Assembly (NCBI RefSeq): GCF_009883055.1
Contig: NZ_WWVR01000004.1
Coordinates: 61,906-125,905, forward strand
Length of the DNA stretch: 64,000 nucleotides
From: Blautia sp. BIOML-A1
Lineage (GTDB): Bacteria > Bacillota > Clostridia > Lachnospirales > Lachnospiraceae
Direction of reading: 5' to 3'
The notes under the pieces were generated by a model, which ran no database searches, was not told the DNA's origin, and saw only the letters and a list, made by a program, of their open reading frames with translations. Position 1 is the stretch's first letter, and the number at the start of each line of letters is the position of its first letter. Below, piece after piece: positions 17,316-26,324 of the stretch. The position numbers and the translations under genes are program-made.

Positions 17316-18836
17316 ATGGATAATATATTGAAATATCTGGAAAAGACAGCTGAGAGATTTCCTGATAAAACAGCAGTGGATGATGGGACAGTACAGTTTA
17401 CCTATCAGGAACTTCTGGATAAGGCGAGACACTTTGGCCTTTCTTTTCTGGATAAGACAATGCCGGGAAGACCTGTTGCAATCCTCAGAGAAAAAAGCTC
17501 AGAGGTCCTTGCAGCTATGTTTGGTATAGTCTATGCCGGATGCTTTTATGTAATGATCGATCCGGAGCAGCCACTGGAGAGACTGAAGGATATCTTAAGT
17601 GTCCTCAAGACGGATCTGGTGCTTACAGACAGTACATATAAAAACCAGCTTGAGGATGCCGGTTATCAGGGAGAAATTTATCTTCTGGATCAGGAACGTA
17701 CAGAGGCATCTCTTACAGAACAGGATGTCGAGAAGCTGATGGAGAGACGTTCTACGGCGGACAGTACAGATCTTCTGTATGGAATTTTTACCTCAGGTTC
17801 TACAGGCAAACCGAAGTGTGTGGCAGTCAGCCAGCAGGCCGTGATAGATTTCATTGGTCATTTTACAAAGCAGTTTGAGATCACAGACCAGGATCGTATT
17901 GCGAATCAGGCACCGTTTGACTTTGATGTTTCTGTAAAGGATATTTATTCTGCGATCACGACAGGAGCAACACTGGTACTGGTACCGAAGCGTCTGTTTT
18001 CTCTTCCGCCGAGGCTTCTGGATTATCTCTGCGATAAGAAGGTGACCGTTATGGTATGGGCAGTTTCTGCACTTTGTCTGATTTCTTCCCTCAAGGGACT
18101 GAAATATAAGATTCCCGAAGATGCCAGGATCATCATGTTCAGCGGCGAAGTCATGCCGGTGAAACAGATGCGGCTCTGGCAGCAGGCTCTGCCGCAGACA
18201 AAATTCATCAATCTGTACGGGCCATCTGAAATTACCTGTAACTGTACCTGGTATCCGGTAGAACGGGAATTTCAGGACGGAGAGGTGATTCCGGCAGGCA
18301 GGGCGTTTGACGGAAGAACCGTATTTCTTCTTGATGAGACGGGAGCAGACATCACAGAATCCGGTAAGACCGGTGAAATCTGTGTTGCCGGTGAGTCTCT
18401 GGCTGATGGTTATTATCACAACGAAGAGGAAACGGCTCGAAGATTTGTCACAGGAGCAGTTCCGGGCGAAACAGGAAACACAAGATTTTACCGTACAGGT
18501 GATCTTGGGTATTTTGGCGAGGATGAGAATCTTTATTTTGCCGGACGAAAAGATTTCCAGATCAAGCATATGGGTCACAGGATCGAACTTGAGGAAATCG
18601 AAAGAGCATTTGAGAAGCTTGACGGAGTTTCAAGATGCTGCTGTCTGTTCGATACAAAACGCAATAAGCTCCTGGGATTTTATACCGGTGACATGGATGA
18701 GAAGGAAGTTCATCAGGAACTTAAGCGTTTCCTTCCGGTCTATATGATTCCGGCTAAGATCCGCAGGATTGAGGAAATGCCTCTCAACAAAAATGGTAAG
18801 ATTGACCGTAAATATCTTGCACAGGAGTGGAGCTGA
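17316..18836 (+). CDS. Amino-acid adenylating ligase, DltA-like
   Basis: The 506-residue adenylate-forming enzyme should activate an amino acid with ATP and load it on the carrier protein encoded two genes downstream. The core motifs are visible: TSGSTGKPK (A3), NQAPFDFDVSV (A4), NLYGPSEIT (A5), YRTGDLGY (A7), GHRIELEEIE (A8) and NGKIDRK with Lys495 (A10). It is DltA-like in length and in the SGEVMP region, but the Cys of DltA's FCGE segment, linked to D-alanine selection, is Ser276 here. The residues after the TWYP segment also differ from DltA. The substrate is therefore open. It starts a five-gene operon. Confidence 0.85.
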   Translation: MDNILKYLEKTAERFPDKTAVDDGTVQFTYQELLDKARHFGLSFLDKTMPGRPVAILREKSSEVLAAMFGIVYAGCFYVMIDPEQPLERLKDILSVLKTDLVLTDSTYKNQLEDAGYQGEIYLLDQERTEASLTEQDVEKLMERRSTADSTDLLYGIFTSGSTGKPKCVAVSQQAVIDFIGHFTKQFEITDQDRIANQAPFDFDVSVKDIYSAITTGATLVLVPKRLFSLPPRLLDYLCDKKVTVMVWAVSALCLISSLKGLKYKIPEDARIIMFSGEVMPVKQMRLWQQALPQTKFINLYGPSEITCNCTWYPVEREFQDGEVIPAGRAFDGRTVFLLDETGADITESGKTGEICVAGESLADGYYHNEEETARRFVTGAVPGETGNTRFYRTGDLGYFGEDENLYFAGRKDFQIKHMGHRIELEEIERAFEKLDGVSRCCCLFDTKRNKLLGFYTGDMDEKEVHQELKRFLPVYMIPAKIRRIEEMPLNKNGKIDRKYLAQEWS

Positions 18837-20017
18837 TGGAAATGCAGACAAAAGAGCTGCGCAAGGCAGCAGAATTTGGGACACCTTTGTATGTGTTTCA
18901 TGAAGAAGAATTAAGAGAAACTACCAGGCGTCTTGAGAATACACTGGGAAAGGCGGCAGGTCTCTGTTATGCAATGAAGGCAAATCCGTTTCTTGTAAAA
19001 GTGATGGAGCAGCTTGTAGACCGTATCGAGGTGTGTTCCATGGGTGAATTTGCAATCTGCGAGGAGCAGGGCATTGCACCGGGGAAGATATTAGTGTCCG
19101 GTGTCCTCAAAAAACCCGGGAAGCTGAATGCGGTTCTGGACAAGTATGGAAATGCGTGTCTGTACACAGCCGAATCCCTGCAGCAGTTTGAACTTCTGAA
19201 AACATGGGCAATAGAACATGAACAGGAAATTTCTGTTTTTCCGAGACTGACCAGTGGAAACCAGTTTGGAATGGATCAGAAGACGATAGAGGGACTGATC
19301 GAACACAGAGCGGAATATCCGTTTCTCAGGATCCGTGGCATCCACTATTTCTCCGGCACACAGAAGCGTTCTGTCAGCAAAATCCAGAAAGAACTGGAAA
19401 AGCTGGATGTTTTTCTCGGTGAACTGAAAGAGAAATACGCATTTGAGCCAGAAGAACTGGAATATGGTCCGGGATTGCCGGTTTCCTATTTTGATCCGTC
19501 CAGGGCAGTCGGTGAGGATGGTCTTATGGAGATCGTACAGACACTGGAGCAGATGAAATTCTCGGGAAGGGTCACTCTTGAGATGGGAAGAGCCTTTGCG
19601 GCAGACTGCGGATATTATCTTACAAAGATCATGGATGTCAAATCCAGTGATGACAAAAACTACTGCATCACAGACGGCGGGATCCACCAGCTTAATTATG
19701 ACGGACAGATCAGAGGAATGTATGAGCCGCCGATGGAGATTCTTGCAGAGAAGAGACAGGGAGAAGAGAAGAACTGGACAATCTGCGGAAGTCTCTGTAC
19801 CGTGAATGACATTATGGTACAGAAGCTGGCTCTTACAGAACCAAAAGAGGGAGATATTCTGGTATTTAAGAAAACCGGAGCCTACTCTTCTATGGAGGGG
19901 ATGCTGCTGTTTCTGAGCCACAGTCTTCCAAGGATCCTTTTGTATAATGAAGAAGAAGGATTCAGACAGATAAGAAAAGCTTATCAGACTTATAAATGGA
20001 ATATGGAGGAAAACTAA
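18836..20017 (+). CDS. Fold-type III PLP-dependent amino-acid decarboxylase, possibly acting on a carrier-bound aminoacyl group
   Basis: The 393-residue protein is related to diaminopimelate/ornithine decarboxylases (LysA/ODC). The ATG at 18836 is chosen because it overlaps the ligase stop (TGATG) and AGGAG precedes it. PLP Lys48 is in CYAMKANP. The second catalytic region reads GSLCTVND, where classical LysA has a CES-type motif, and the usual EPGR is EMGR. Free-amino-acid LysA is encoded elsewhere (61552), so this is a specialised paralogue. In butirosin synthesis a related decarboxylase (BtrK) works on glutamyl-carrier protein between a ligase and a carrier. The gene order here suggests the same logic. 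Racemisation is the main alternative. Confidence 0.8.
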   Translation: MEMQTKELRKAAEFGTPLYVFHEEELRETTRRLENTLGKAAGLCYAMKANPFLVKVMEQLVDRIEVCSMGEFAICEEQGIAPGKILVSGVLKKPGKLNAVLDKYGNACLYTAESLQQFELLKTWAIEHEQEISVFPRLTSGNQFGMDQKTIEGLIEHRAEYPFLRIRGIHYFSGTQKRSVSKIQKELEKLDVFLGELKEKYAFEPEELEYGPGLPVSYFDPSRAVGEDGLMEIVQTLEQMKFSGRVTLEMGRAFAADCGYYLTKIMDVKSSDDKNYCITDGGIHQLNYDGQIRGMYEPPMEILAEKRQGEEKNWTICGSLCTVNDIMVQKLALTEPKEGDILVFKKTGAYSSMEGMLLFLSHSLPRILLYNEEEGFRQIRKAYQTYKWNMEEN

Positions 20018-20019
20018 TA

Positions 20020-20247
20020 ATGGAAACTTTACTTGAGATTTTAAATGATATTGATGATACTGTAGACTGGGAAAACGAAACTGCTCTGATCGATGACCGT
20101 ATTCTGGATTCCTTTGGTGTGATCAGCCTGATCTCTGAACTGGAAGATCAGTTCGAGGTTGAGATTGATGCATCCGAGATCGTTCCGGAAAACTTTAACT
20201 CCGCAGATGCCATGTGGAAGATGATCCAGAGATTACAGGAGAATTAA
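20020..20247 (+). CDS. Small acyl/aminoacyl carrier protein (DltC-like)
   Basis: The 75-residue acidic protein is a phosphopantetheine carrier with the attachment Ser31 in the DSFGVISL motif and the usual four-helix length. The ATG at 20020 has TGGAGGA at the proper distance and lies 2 bases after the decarboxylase stop; an upstream start would run into that gene. It is presumably loaded by the ligase at 17316 and delivers the group to the MBOAT protein that follows. Confidence 0.9.
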   Translation: METLLEILNDIDDTVDWENETALIDDRILDSFGVISLISELEDQFEVEIDASEIVPENFNSADAMWKMIQRLQEN

Positions 20248-20248
20248 T

Positions 20249-21844
20249 ATGGGTCTGGCATATCATACAGAGTTATATCTGTTTGTATTTTTGCCGTTGG
20301 TAGTTCTCGTATATCATTTTTCATCACAAAAGATGCGCAGAGCAGTTCTGATCCTGGCGGGATATCTTTTTTTCTGGTCCTTCAGCCGGTGGATGGTGCT
20401 ATATCTGATCGCTGTTTCAGGACTGATCTACGGCGCAGGGCGTTGGATGGAGCACCTAAAGGAAACTGGCAGAGCCAGGGCTAAGGAGTTTCATTCCAAA
20501 GAACGTTCTGCCATAAAAAAACAGTACAAAGCAAAAGAAAAGAGAGTACTTATGGCCGGGATCATTATTTTACTTGGAATCCTGGCCTATTTAAAATACT
20601 GCAATTTCTTTATTCAGAACATGAACAGAATCGCCATGGCAGCAGGGAAGGACTTTTACCTGGAACCACAGAAGCTTCTTATTCCTATCGGTATTTCCTT
20701 TTATACACTTGAGGCAATCGGCTATATGGCCGATGTATACTGGGGCAGGATCAAAGCGGAGCATAACTGGGCGAAGGTGGCACTTTTCCTTGGATTCTTT
20801 CCACAGATCATGGAGGGACCGATCAGCAGCTGGAAGGATACAGCAGATGCTCTCTGGGAATGCAGACCGGTTCAGAGCCAGAATCTTGTAAAGGGAATTG
20901 TCCGTATTGCATGGGGAATGTTCAAAAAGATCGTGGTTGCAGACAGACTTTCTGTTGTGGTGACAGCGATTTTTGACAGCTATACAGACTATCATGGCGT
21001 GATGATCATAGTTGCCGCCATCGCCTATACGCTTCAGCTTTATATGGAGTTTTCCGGCTGTATGGATATCGTTATCGGAAGTGGAAATTTATTCGGCGTA
21101 GACCTTCCGGAGAACTTCAGGCAGCCGTTTTTTTCAGGAAATGCTTCAGAATTCTGGAGAAGATGGCATATTACCCTTGGTGCATGGCTTAAAGCCTATG
21201 TCTTTTATCCTGTTTCGGTTTCCGGTCTGGTAAAGAAGTGGAATCATTTTGCAAGAAAACATTTCGGGAAATATCTGACCAAGATGGGTATTTTTGCCAT
21301 GACATTATTCCCGGTATGGATGTGCAATGGCTTATGGCATGGGGCACAGTGGAATTACATTCTTTATGGAATGTATTATTTTGTGATCCTTCTGGCAGGA
21401 GAGGCAGTTTCCCCGGTTCGTGAGAAGGTTCTTGACAGATTTCATCTGGACTGTAAGGCGTTGTACTGGAGAGTACCGCAGATTCTGAAGACATGGGTGA
21501 TCATTTTTACCGGCGAAATGTTTTTCAGGGCAAATGGAGCAGCAGCCGGATTTCATATGTTCCGGAGTATTTTTCATGGATTTGAATTCTACAGACTCTG
21601 GGATGGAACACTTCTTGGCCTTGGTCTGAATGCAGCGGATCTTATGGCAGCTGGTTTTGGGATCCTTGTTGTTGCTGTGGCAGATATACTAAAAGAAAGG
21701 AAACTGCTGAACTGGGATAAACTGCAGGAAATGAAGTTCCCGGTGCGCTGGATGCTTTATTATGCTCTGATTTTTGCAGTGATAGTATTGGGCGCTTATG
21801 GTACGGGTTATCAGCAGGTTGATTTGATCTATGCAGGATTTTAA
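20249..21844 (+). CDS. MBOAT family O-acyltransferase (AlgI/PatA-like)
   Basis: The 531-residue polytopic membrane protein has roughly ten or more hydrophobic segments and MBOAT motifs: LLIPIGISFYTLEAIGYM, EFWRRWHITLGAWLK and the catalytic-His segment GLWHGAQWNYILYG. Length and motifs resemble AlgI/PatA more than DltB, which is nearer 400 residues. It should carry an acyl or aminoacyl group from the carrier across the membrane to an extracellular acceptor. The start lies one base after the carrier gene's stop. Confidence 0.88.
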   Translation: MGLAYHTELYLFVFLPLVVLVYHFSSQKMRRAVLILAGYLFFWSFSRWMVLYLIAVSGLIYGAGRWMEHLKETGRARAKEFHSKERSAIKKQYKAKEKRVLMAGIIILLGILAYLKYCNFFIQNMNRIAMAAGKDFYLEPQKLLIPIGISFYTLEAIGYMADVYWGRIKAEHNWAKVALFLGFFPQIMEGPISSWKDTADALWECRPVQSQNLVKGIVRIAWGMFKKIVVADRLSVVVTAIFDSYTDYHGVMIIVAAIAYTLQLYMEFSGCMDIVIGSGNLFGVDLPENFRQPFFSGNASEFWRRWHITLGAWLKAYVFYPVSVSGLVKKWNHFARKHFGKYLTKMGIFAMTLFPVWMCNGLWHGAQWNYILYGMYYFVILLAGEAVSPVREKVLDRFHLDCKALYWRVPQILKTWVIIFTGEMFFRANGAAAGFHMFRSIFHGFEFYRLWDGTLLGLGLNAADLMAAGFGILVVAVADILKERKLLNWDKLQEMKFPVRWMLYYALIFAVIVLGAYGTGYQQVDLIYAGF

Positions 21845-22841
21845 AGAAAAAAAGCGAACTGTCAAAAAGGCAGCAGTACTCCTGGTGATATTTCTTATTC
21901 TGCTTCTTGCTTTGTCTGCTTTCTTTAAAAGTATGGCTCTAAACTATCCAGAGTTTGTACAGTCGAGAAACAGACCCTGGGTCAATATTCAGAGTGAAAG
22001 AAATGACAGTATAGATGTACTGGTGCTGGGAGACAGCGAAAGCTATACAACGTTTTCTCCTATGGAGATCTGGCAGCAGGATGGGATTTCTTCCTTTGTC
22101 TGCGGACAGACAGGACAGGAAATAGAAGAAACCTATTATATGCTCAAAACAGCTCTTCGTACACAGAAACCAAAGATCGTGGTATTTGAGACAAACAGTA
22201 TGTTTCAGCCACAGAGTGTTTCTGAGGGAATACAGAAAATGATCGCACAGACAGCAAATTATTATTTGCCGGTATTTCTGCTTCACAGTATGTGGCAGAA
22301 CTGGGTCATGGGTCCGGAAAAGCAGCAGGTGTATTATAAGGGTTTTGTTGTCCGTGATATAGTGGAACCTTACACCGGCGGAGACTACATGGAAAAGACC
22401 GACAGGAAAGAAGAAATATCGCCAATTGTCAGATTTTATATGGACAGGATCGTTAAGATGTGCAAAGAGGAAGGATGCTCTGTGATTCTTTACAGTGCAC
22501 CGTCTCCACATAACTATAATTATGCAAAGCATAATACTCTGACGGAATATGCAGAGCAGATGGGTGCGGCTTATGTGGATTTCAATCTGATGACAGAGGA
22601 ACTGGGTATTGACTGGGAAAAAGACAGTCTGGACAACGGCGATCATCTGAATGTTCTCGGGGCAGAAAAGCTGAGCAGATATTTTGGCAGTTATCTGAAA
22701 CAGAATTATGAGCTGGAAGATCATCGTGGGGAGGCTGAATATCAGTCTTTTGATGATATGGTGGCACAGTATCAGAAAGCCAGAAAAAATGCGGCAAAGA
22801 AGATAGAAGTTATTTTGAAATACCTGAGAGAAAAGAAATAA
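21831..22841 (+). CDS. Membrane-anchored SGNH-like protein, partner of the MBOAT
   Basis: The 336-residue protein has an uncleaved N-terminal membrane helix (residues 13-33) and an extracytoplasmic SGNH-type domain: VLVLGDSESYTTF with the candidate Ser, a Gly in the CGQTGQEIEETYY block, and a C-terminal DNGDHLNVLGAEKL Asp-x-x-His pair. Such proteins follow MBOAT genes (DltD, AlgX/PatB roles) and complete transfer to a surface polymer. The ATG lies inside the end of the MBOAT gene (14-base overlap). The last 60 residues are charged and may be a coiled tail. Confidence 0.82.
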   Translation: MQDFKEKKRTVKKAAVLLVIFLILLLALSAFFKSMALNYPEFVQSRNRPWVNIQSERNDSIDVLVLGDSESYTTFSPMEIWQQDGISSFVCGQTGQEIEETYYMLKTALRTQKPKIVVFETNSMFQPQSVSEGIQKMIAQTANYYLPVFLLHSMWQNWVMGPEKQQVYYKGFVVRDIVEPYTGGDYMEKTDRKEEISPIVRFYMDRIVKMCKEEGCSVILYSAPSPHNYNYAKHNTLTEYAEQMGAAYVDFNLMTEELGIDWEKDSLDNGDHLNVLGAEKLSRYFGSYLKQNYELEDHRGEAEYQSFDDMVAQYQKARKNAAKKIEVILKYLREKK

Positions 22842-22860
22842 GATTTTAAAGCAAAACAAA

Positions 22861-22888
22861 AGGACTGGTTTCAGTGAAACCAGTCCTT
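22861..22888. terminator. Terminator shared by the dlt-like operon and bioA
   Basis: GGACTGGTTTC and GAAACCAGTCC form a perfect stem. On the minus strand it is followed by TTTTGTTTTGCTTTAAAA, a good terminator for bioA, whose stop codon lies inside the stem. On the plus strand the T run is weak. Confidence 0.75.
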
Positions 22889-24055
22889 CATTACGTTAAA
22901 GATCTGAATCAGGTCCTCATCAGAGATTACATAAGGAACCATAGAATACATATAATTCAGGAATGGTCGGCAGAATACACCACGCTCATAGGCAAACTGC
23001 TGAAATCCTTCGAGAGTCTTCGGATCATGGACTTCTACGCAGGTACAGCCACCCATGACACGAACCTCTTTGATCCGAGGATCACTGAATTTCTCCATTT
23101 CCTGGCGGGAAATCTGTTCAATATGGCGGATCTTGCTCATATAATCTTCCCGCTCAAAGATTTCAATGCCCTTGAGTGCGACTGCACATGCAAGAGGATT
23201 TCCCATGAATGTCGGCCCGTGCATCAGGGCAAGCCTGTCATCATCACTGTAAAATGCCTGAAAGACCTTGTGATTGGCGACAGTGACTGCATGACCGATA
23301 TAACCGCCGGTCAGTGCTTTTCCAAGAACCAGAATGTCCGGGAGTACCAGGTCTGCTACGAAGCGGTTGCCGGTACGTCCAAATCCGGTCGCCACCTCAT
23401 CAAAGATCAGAAGAACATCATATTTATCACACAGTTCTCTGGCACGTTTCAGGAAGGAGATATCATACATCCTCATTCCACCGGCGCCCTGAAGAAGCGG
23501 TTCTACAATAAAGCAGTTCAGTTTGTCGTGATAAAGCTCAAAGGCCTCTTCAAGAGCAGGGATTTCCGTTGGAATATGGATAACACCTTCTTTTTTGTCA
23601 AAAGCAAAATGATAATCTTCATCGTCTCCAACTTCCATTGCCTTAAATGTATCTCCATGATAGGCATGTTGAAGAGCCAGTACCAAAGGTCTTTTTCTTC
23701 CCTGGTTGGTATTGTACTGAAGAGCCATTTTCAGGGAAACCTCTACAGCGACACTTCCGGAATCAGAAAAGAAACAGTAATCCAGATCTCCGGGGAGAAA
23801 TTCCTGAAGCTTTGCGGAAAGTCTTTCTACAGGCTCATGAGTGAGTCCGCCAAGCATTACATGGCAGAAACGATCGGCCTGCTCTTTGATTGCGGCGGTG
23901 AGTTCCGGATGCTTGTAACCGTGGATCATGCACCACCAGGAAGAAATGGAATCGATCAGTTCCTGATCCTTTGTATAGAGATGCACACCCTTGGCATCCA
24001 GGATTTTGTAAGGTTCTTTCATAGTTTTCATCTGTTCATAAGGATACCATATCAT
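22871..24055 (-). CDS. bioA: Adenosylmethionine-8-amino-7-oxononanoate aminotransferase BioA
   Basis: BioA converts 7-keto-8-aminopelargonate to 7,8-diaminopelargonate with S-adenosylmethionine as amino donor. The 394-residue PLP enzyme has SSWWCMIHGYKHPEL, AYHGDTFKAMEVGD, LIFDEVATGFGRTG and the PLP Lys in LVLGKALTGGYIGH. It is slightly shorter than the E. coli enzyme but has all core motifs. It is the last gene of bioY-B-D-A and overlaps bioD by 4 bases. Confidence 0.94.
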   Translation of the reverse strand: MIWYPYEQMKTMKEPYKILDAKGVHLYTKDQELIDSISSWWCMIHGYKHPELTAAIKEQADRFCHVMLGGLTHEPVERLSAKLQEFLPGDLDYCFFSDSGSVAVEVSLKMALQYNTNQGRKRPLVLALQHAYHGDTFKAMEVGDDEDYHFAFDKKEGVIHIPTEIPALEEAFELYHDKLNCFIVEPLLQGAGGMRMYDISFLKRARELCDKYDVLLIFDEVATGFGRTGNRFVADLVLPDILVLGKALTGGYIGHAVTVANHKVFQAFYSDDDRLALMHGPTFMGNPLACAVALKGIEIFEREDYMSKIRHIEQISRQEMEKFSDPRIKEVRVMGGCTCVEVHDPKTLEGFQQFAYERGVFCRPFLNYMYSMVPYVISDEDLIQIFNVMKDWFH

Positions 24056-24750
24056 TTGATCTTCACCTCGTCATAAAGTGCACTCAGCACATCTGCATCT
24101 GTTTCAAGTTCTGTGGCATTATCCTGTACCTTTGCAAGCACAGGAAGCCCTGTCATATGTTCACACATGAAAATATTATCATCTTCCATGATATTACCAG
24201 GATGGTAATGATTAAAAATAATTCCCTTTAAAGGAAGAGAATGTGCTTTCATGTACTCGGCAGTCAGCACGACACTGTTGATGGTGCCGAGTCCTGCATC
24301 TGCCACCAGAATACTGGAAAGCTTAAATTCCCGGATCACGTCTTCAAGCTGGATCCTGCGTTCATCAAAGCAGAGAGGGCAGAGAATTCCGCCACTTCCT
24401 TCCATGGTGATAAAATCATATTTTTCTGAGACCTTCAGAAAACCTTCTCGCACAACTGAAAGATCAACAGGATTTCCTTCCACGCGGGAAGCCAGATGTG
24501 GTGACCAGGCATTCTCATACACGTACGGACACATTTTATCAAGTGGCTGTGAGATTCCGGACATCTGCTGAACAAAAAGTGCATCACCGGGGATCAGACT
24601 TCCGTCTGCTCTGCGGTCATTTCCACTCATGGCAGCTTTATAATAGGCAGGATTTTTGCCAGCCCCGGCAAGTTTTTTTACGATTAGTCCGGCAATAAAA
24701 GTTTTTCCGATATCTGTTCCGGTGCCGGTGAGAAAGATTGCTTTGCTCAT
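24052..24750 (-). CDS. bioD: Dethiobiotin synthetase BioD
   Basis: BioD closes the ureido ring of dethiobiotin using ATP and CO2. The 232-residue protein starts FLTGTGTDIGKTF, the P-loop with the second glycine-rich turn of the family, and continues with YYKAAMSG and MEGSGGILCPL. Gene order bioB-bioD-bioA with 3-base spacing and 4-base overlap supports the assignment. AAAGGATG is the likely ribosome binding site. Confidence 0.94.
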   Translation of the reverse strand: MSKAIFLTGTGTDIGKTFIAGLIVKKLAGAGKNPAYYKAAMSGNDRRADGSLIPGDALFVQQMSGISQPLDKMCPYVYENAWSPHLASRVEGNPVDLSVVREGFLKVSEKYDFITMEGSGGILCPLCFDERRIQLEDVIREFKLSSILVADAGLGTINSVVLTAEYMKAHSLPLKGIIFNHYHPGNIMEDDNIFMCEHMTGLPVLAKVQDNATELETDADVLSALYDEVKIK

Positions 24751-24753
24751 GAT

Positions 24754-25737
24754 TTACACATCCTTTCGAGATACAGGTTTTACTTGACGTCCAAGATCGG
24801 CGAGCATCTGTCGATCACTGCGGATCGTAGCACAGGCAACGGTAGTCAGCATATTGCCGGTGATGGAAGCAGAGGCTCCGGCCTTAAATGCAGTTTCGCC
24901 GTCATTGGTAAGAAGGGCACGTCCGGCAGCGAGACGGATATTTGCTTCCGGATTGATATAACGGAAAAATGCAATGGTACGAAGAATATCAGGCTCGGAA
25001 AGTTCCGGCAGATGTTCCAGTGGAGTTCCAGGAATCGGCATCAGAGCGTTGATCGGGATGGAATCAATTCCAAGCTCGGCAAGGCTCACTGCCATATCTA
25101 GACGGTCTTCCCAGGTTTCGCCCATGCCGATGATACCGCCGGAGCAGGCACACATGCCTTCAGCCTTGACTTTTTTGAGAGTTTCAATCTTCATGTCGTA
25201 AGTATGGGTAGTGCAGATGTTCGGGAAATTTCTACGGGAGGTTTCGATATTGTGGTGATAGCTGGTTACGCCTGCCTCATGAAGACGATGAAGCTGTTCA
25301 GCAGAAAGAAATCCCATGGAAGCGCAGAGATCGATCTTACATTCTCTGTGCATGGTTTCATAGGCGTGGATCGCCTGGTCAAATTCTTTTCCTGTCAGAG
25401 CTTTTCCGGCGGTGACGATGGAAAAACGGTCAACACCTTCAGATTCATTCATCTTACAGGCTTCGAGAATTTCTTCTTCCGGAAGAAAATCGTAAACTTC
25501 ACAGGAAGTGTGGTGGTGTGCAGACTGTGCACAGTATTTACAGTCTTCCGGACATCTGCCGCTGCGTCCGTTGATGATAGAGCAGAGATCTACTCTGTCT
25601 CCGATACATGCTGCACGGATACGGTCAGCACCTTCGCATAATTCATCCAGATCACAGGTGAGAAAGAAGGAAAGATCATCTTCTCGGGTGATTCGACGTC
25701 CGTTAATAATTTCTTCGGCTAAAGTAAGTGGGTTCAT
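24754..25737 (-). CDS. bioB: Biotin synthase BioB
   Basis: This radical SAM enzyme inserts sulfur into dethiobiotin. In the 327-residue protein the radical SAM cluster motif is CPEDCKYC, and the downstream CSGGIIGMGETWEDR and NALMPIPGTPLE segments are those of BioB. Its start overlaps the bioY stop by 4 bases (ATGA). No bioF, bioC or bioW is present in the window, so the early pimelate part of the pathway must be elsewhere or absent. Confidence 0.95.
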   Translation of the reverse strand: MNPLTLAEEIINGRRITREDDLSFFLTCDLDELCEGADRIRAACIGDRVDLCSIINGRSGRCPEDCKYCAQSAHHHTSCEVYDFLPEEEILEACKMNESEGVDRFSIVTAGKALTGKEFDQAIHAYETMHRECKIDLCASMGFLSAEQLHRLHEAGVTSYHHNIETSRRNFPNICTTHTYDMKIETLKKVKAEGMCACSGGIIGMGETWEDRLDMAVSLAELGIDSIPINALMPIPGTPLEHLPELSEPDILRTIAFFRYINPEANIRLAAGRALLTNDGETAFKAGASASITGNMLTTVACATIRSDRQMLADLGRQVKPVSRKDV

Positions 25738-26324
25738 TTGGCTGTTTCCTCCGTATTTGGTAAAAGTGTATTTGGCATAGAGAGATACTGCATCACAACC
25801 GGGCGGACACGTCTTGCAATGACTGCGCCAAGAATGCTTAAGGCAATGTCACCAGGTACTGCAAGAAGGAAGCAGTAAAGGATGAGCGGCCAGATTCCAA
25901 TCGGTGTGTTGATCACATAGTTGCAGACGATGTAGTAGTAGATCATGCCGCAGGCATAGACGACCATAAGTCCTGCCAGGTTTGCAAAAAGATAGCGAAA
26001 AACCGTCTTTTTCTTAAGATGTTCTGCGATACGGCCTGTTACATAGGTTCCGAGACAGAAACCGATGATATAGCCGAAGCTTGGCTTGAAGACATACCAC
26101 AGCCCGCCGCCTTCAGAGAAGATTGGAAGTCCTGCGAGTCCCAGAAGCATATAGGCAACAACAGAAATGGTTCCACGTCTGGAACCGAGCAAAAGTCCTG
26201 CCAGCATAGTAAACAGATACTGGAGAGTAAAAGGAACTACCGGTACAGGAATTTTGATAAAAGCACCCACTGCGATCAGTGCGGTAAAAAGACTACAGTA
26301 AATTAGAGTTTTTGTTTTTGACAT
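25734..26324 (-). CDS. bioY: Biotin transporter substrate-binding subunit BioY
   Basis: BioY is the S component that binds biotin, alone or with an ECF energising module. The ATG at 26324 is chosen because GGAGGT precedes it; a longer frame would begin inside the promoter. The 196-residue product has about six membrane helices and the family segments AVGAFIKIPVPVVPFTLQ and GLPIFSEGGG. It heads the biotin operon and so pairs uptake with late biosynthesis. Confidence 0.93.
   Translation of the reverse strand: MSKTKTLIYCSLFTALIAVGAFIKIPVPVVPFTLQYLFTMLAGLLLGSRRGTISVVAYMLLGLAGLPIFSEGGGLWYVFKPSFGYIIGFCLGTYVTGRIAEHLKKKTVFRYLFANLAGLMVVYACGMIYYYIVCNYVINTPIGIWPLILYCFLLAVPGDIALSILGAVIARRVRPVVMQYLSMPNTLLPNTEETAK

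Noticed and set aside
17316..22841. Plain dltABCD operon for D-alanylation of teichoic acid
   Set aside because: The inserted PLP decarboxylase, the AlgI-size MBOAT and the Ser in place of the DltA pocket Cys make a standard dlt label unsafe, so dlt gene symbols were not used.
22874..24076. 400-codon open frame opposite bioA
   Set aside because: bioA has all active-site motifs and operon context; the opposite frame shows none.
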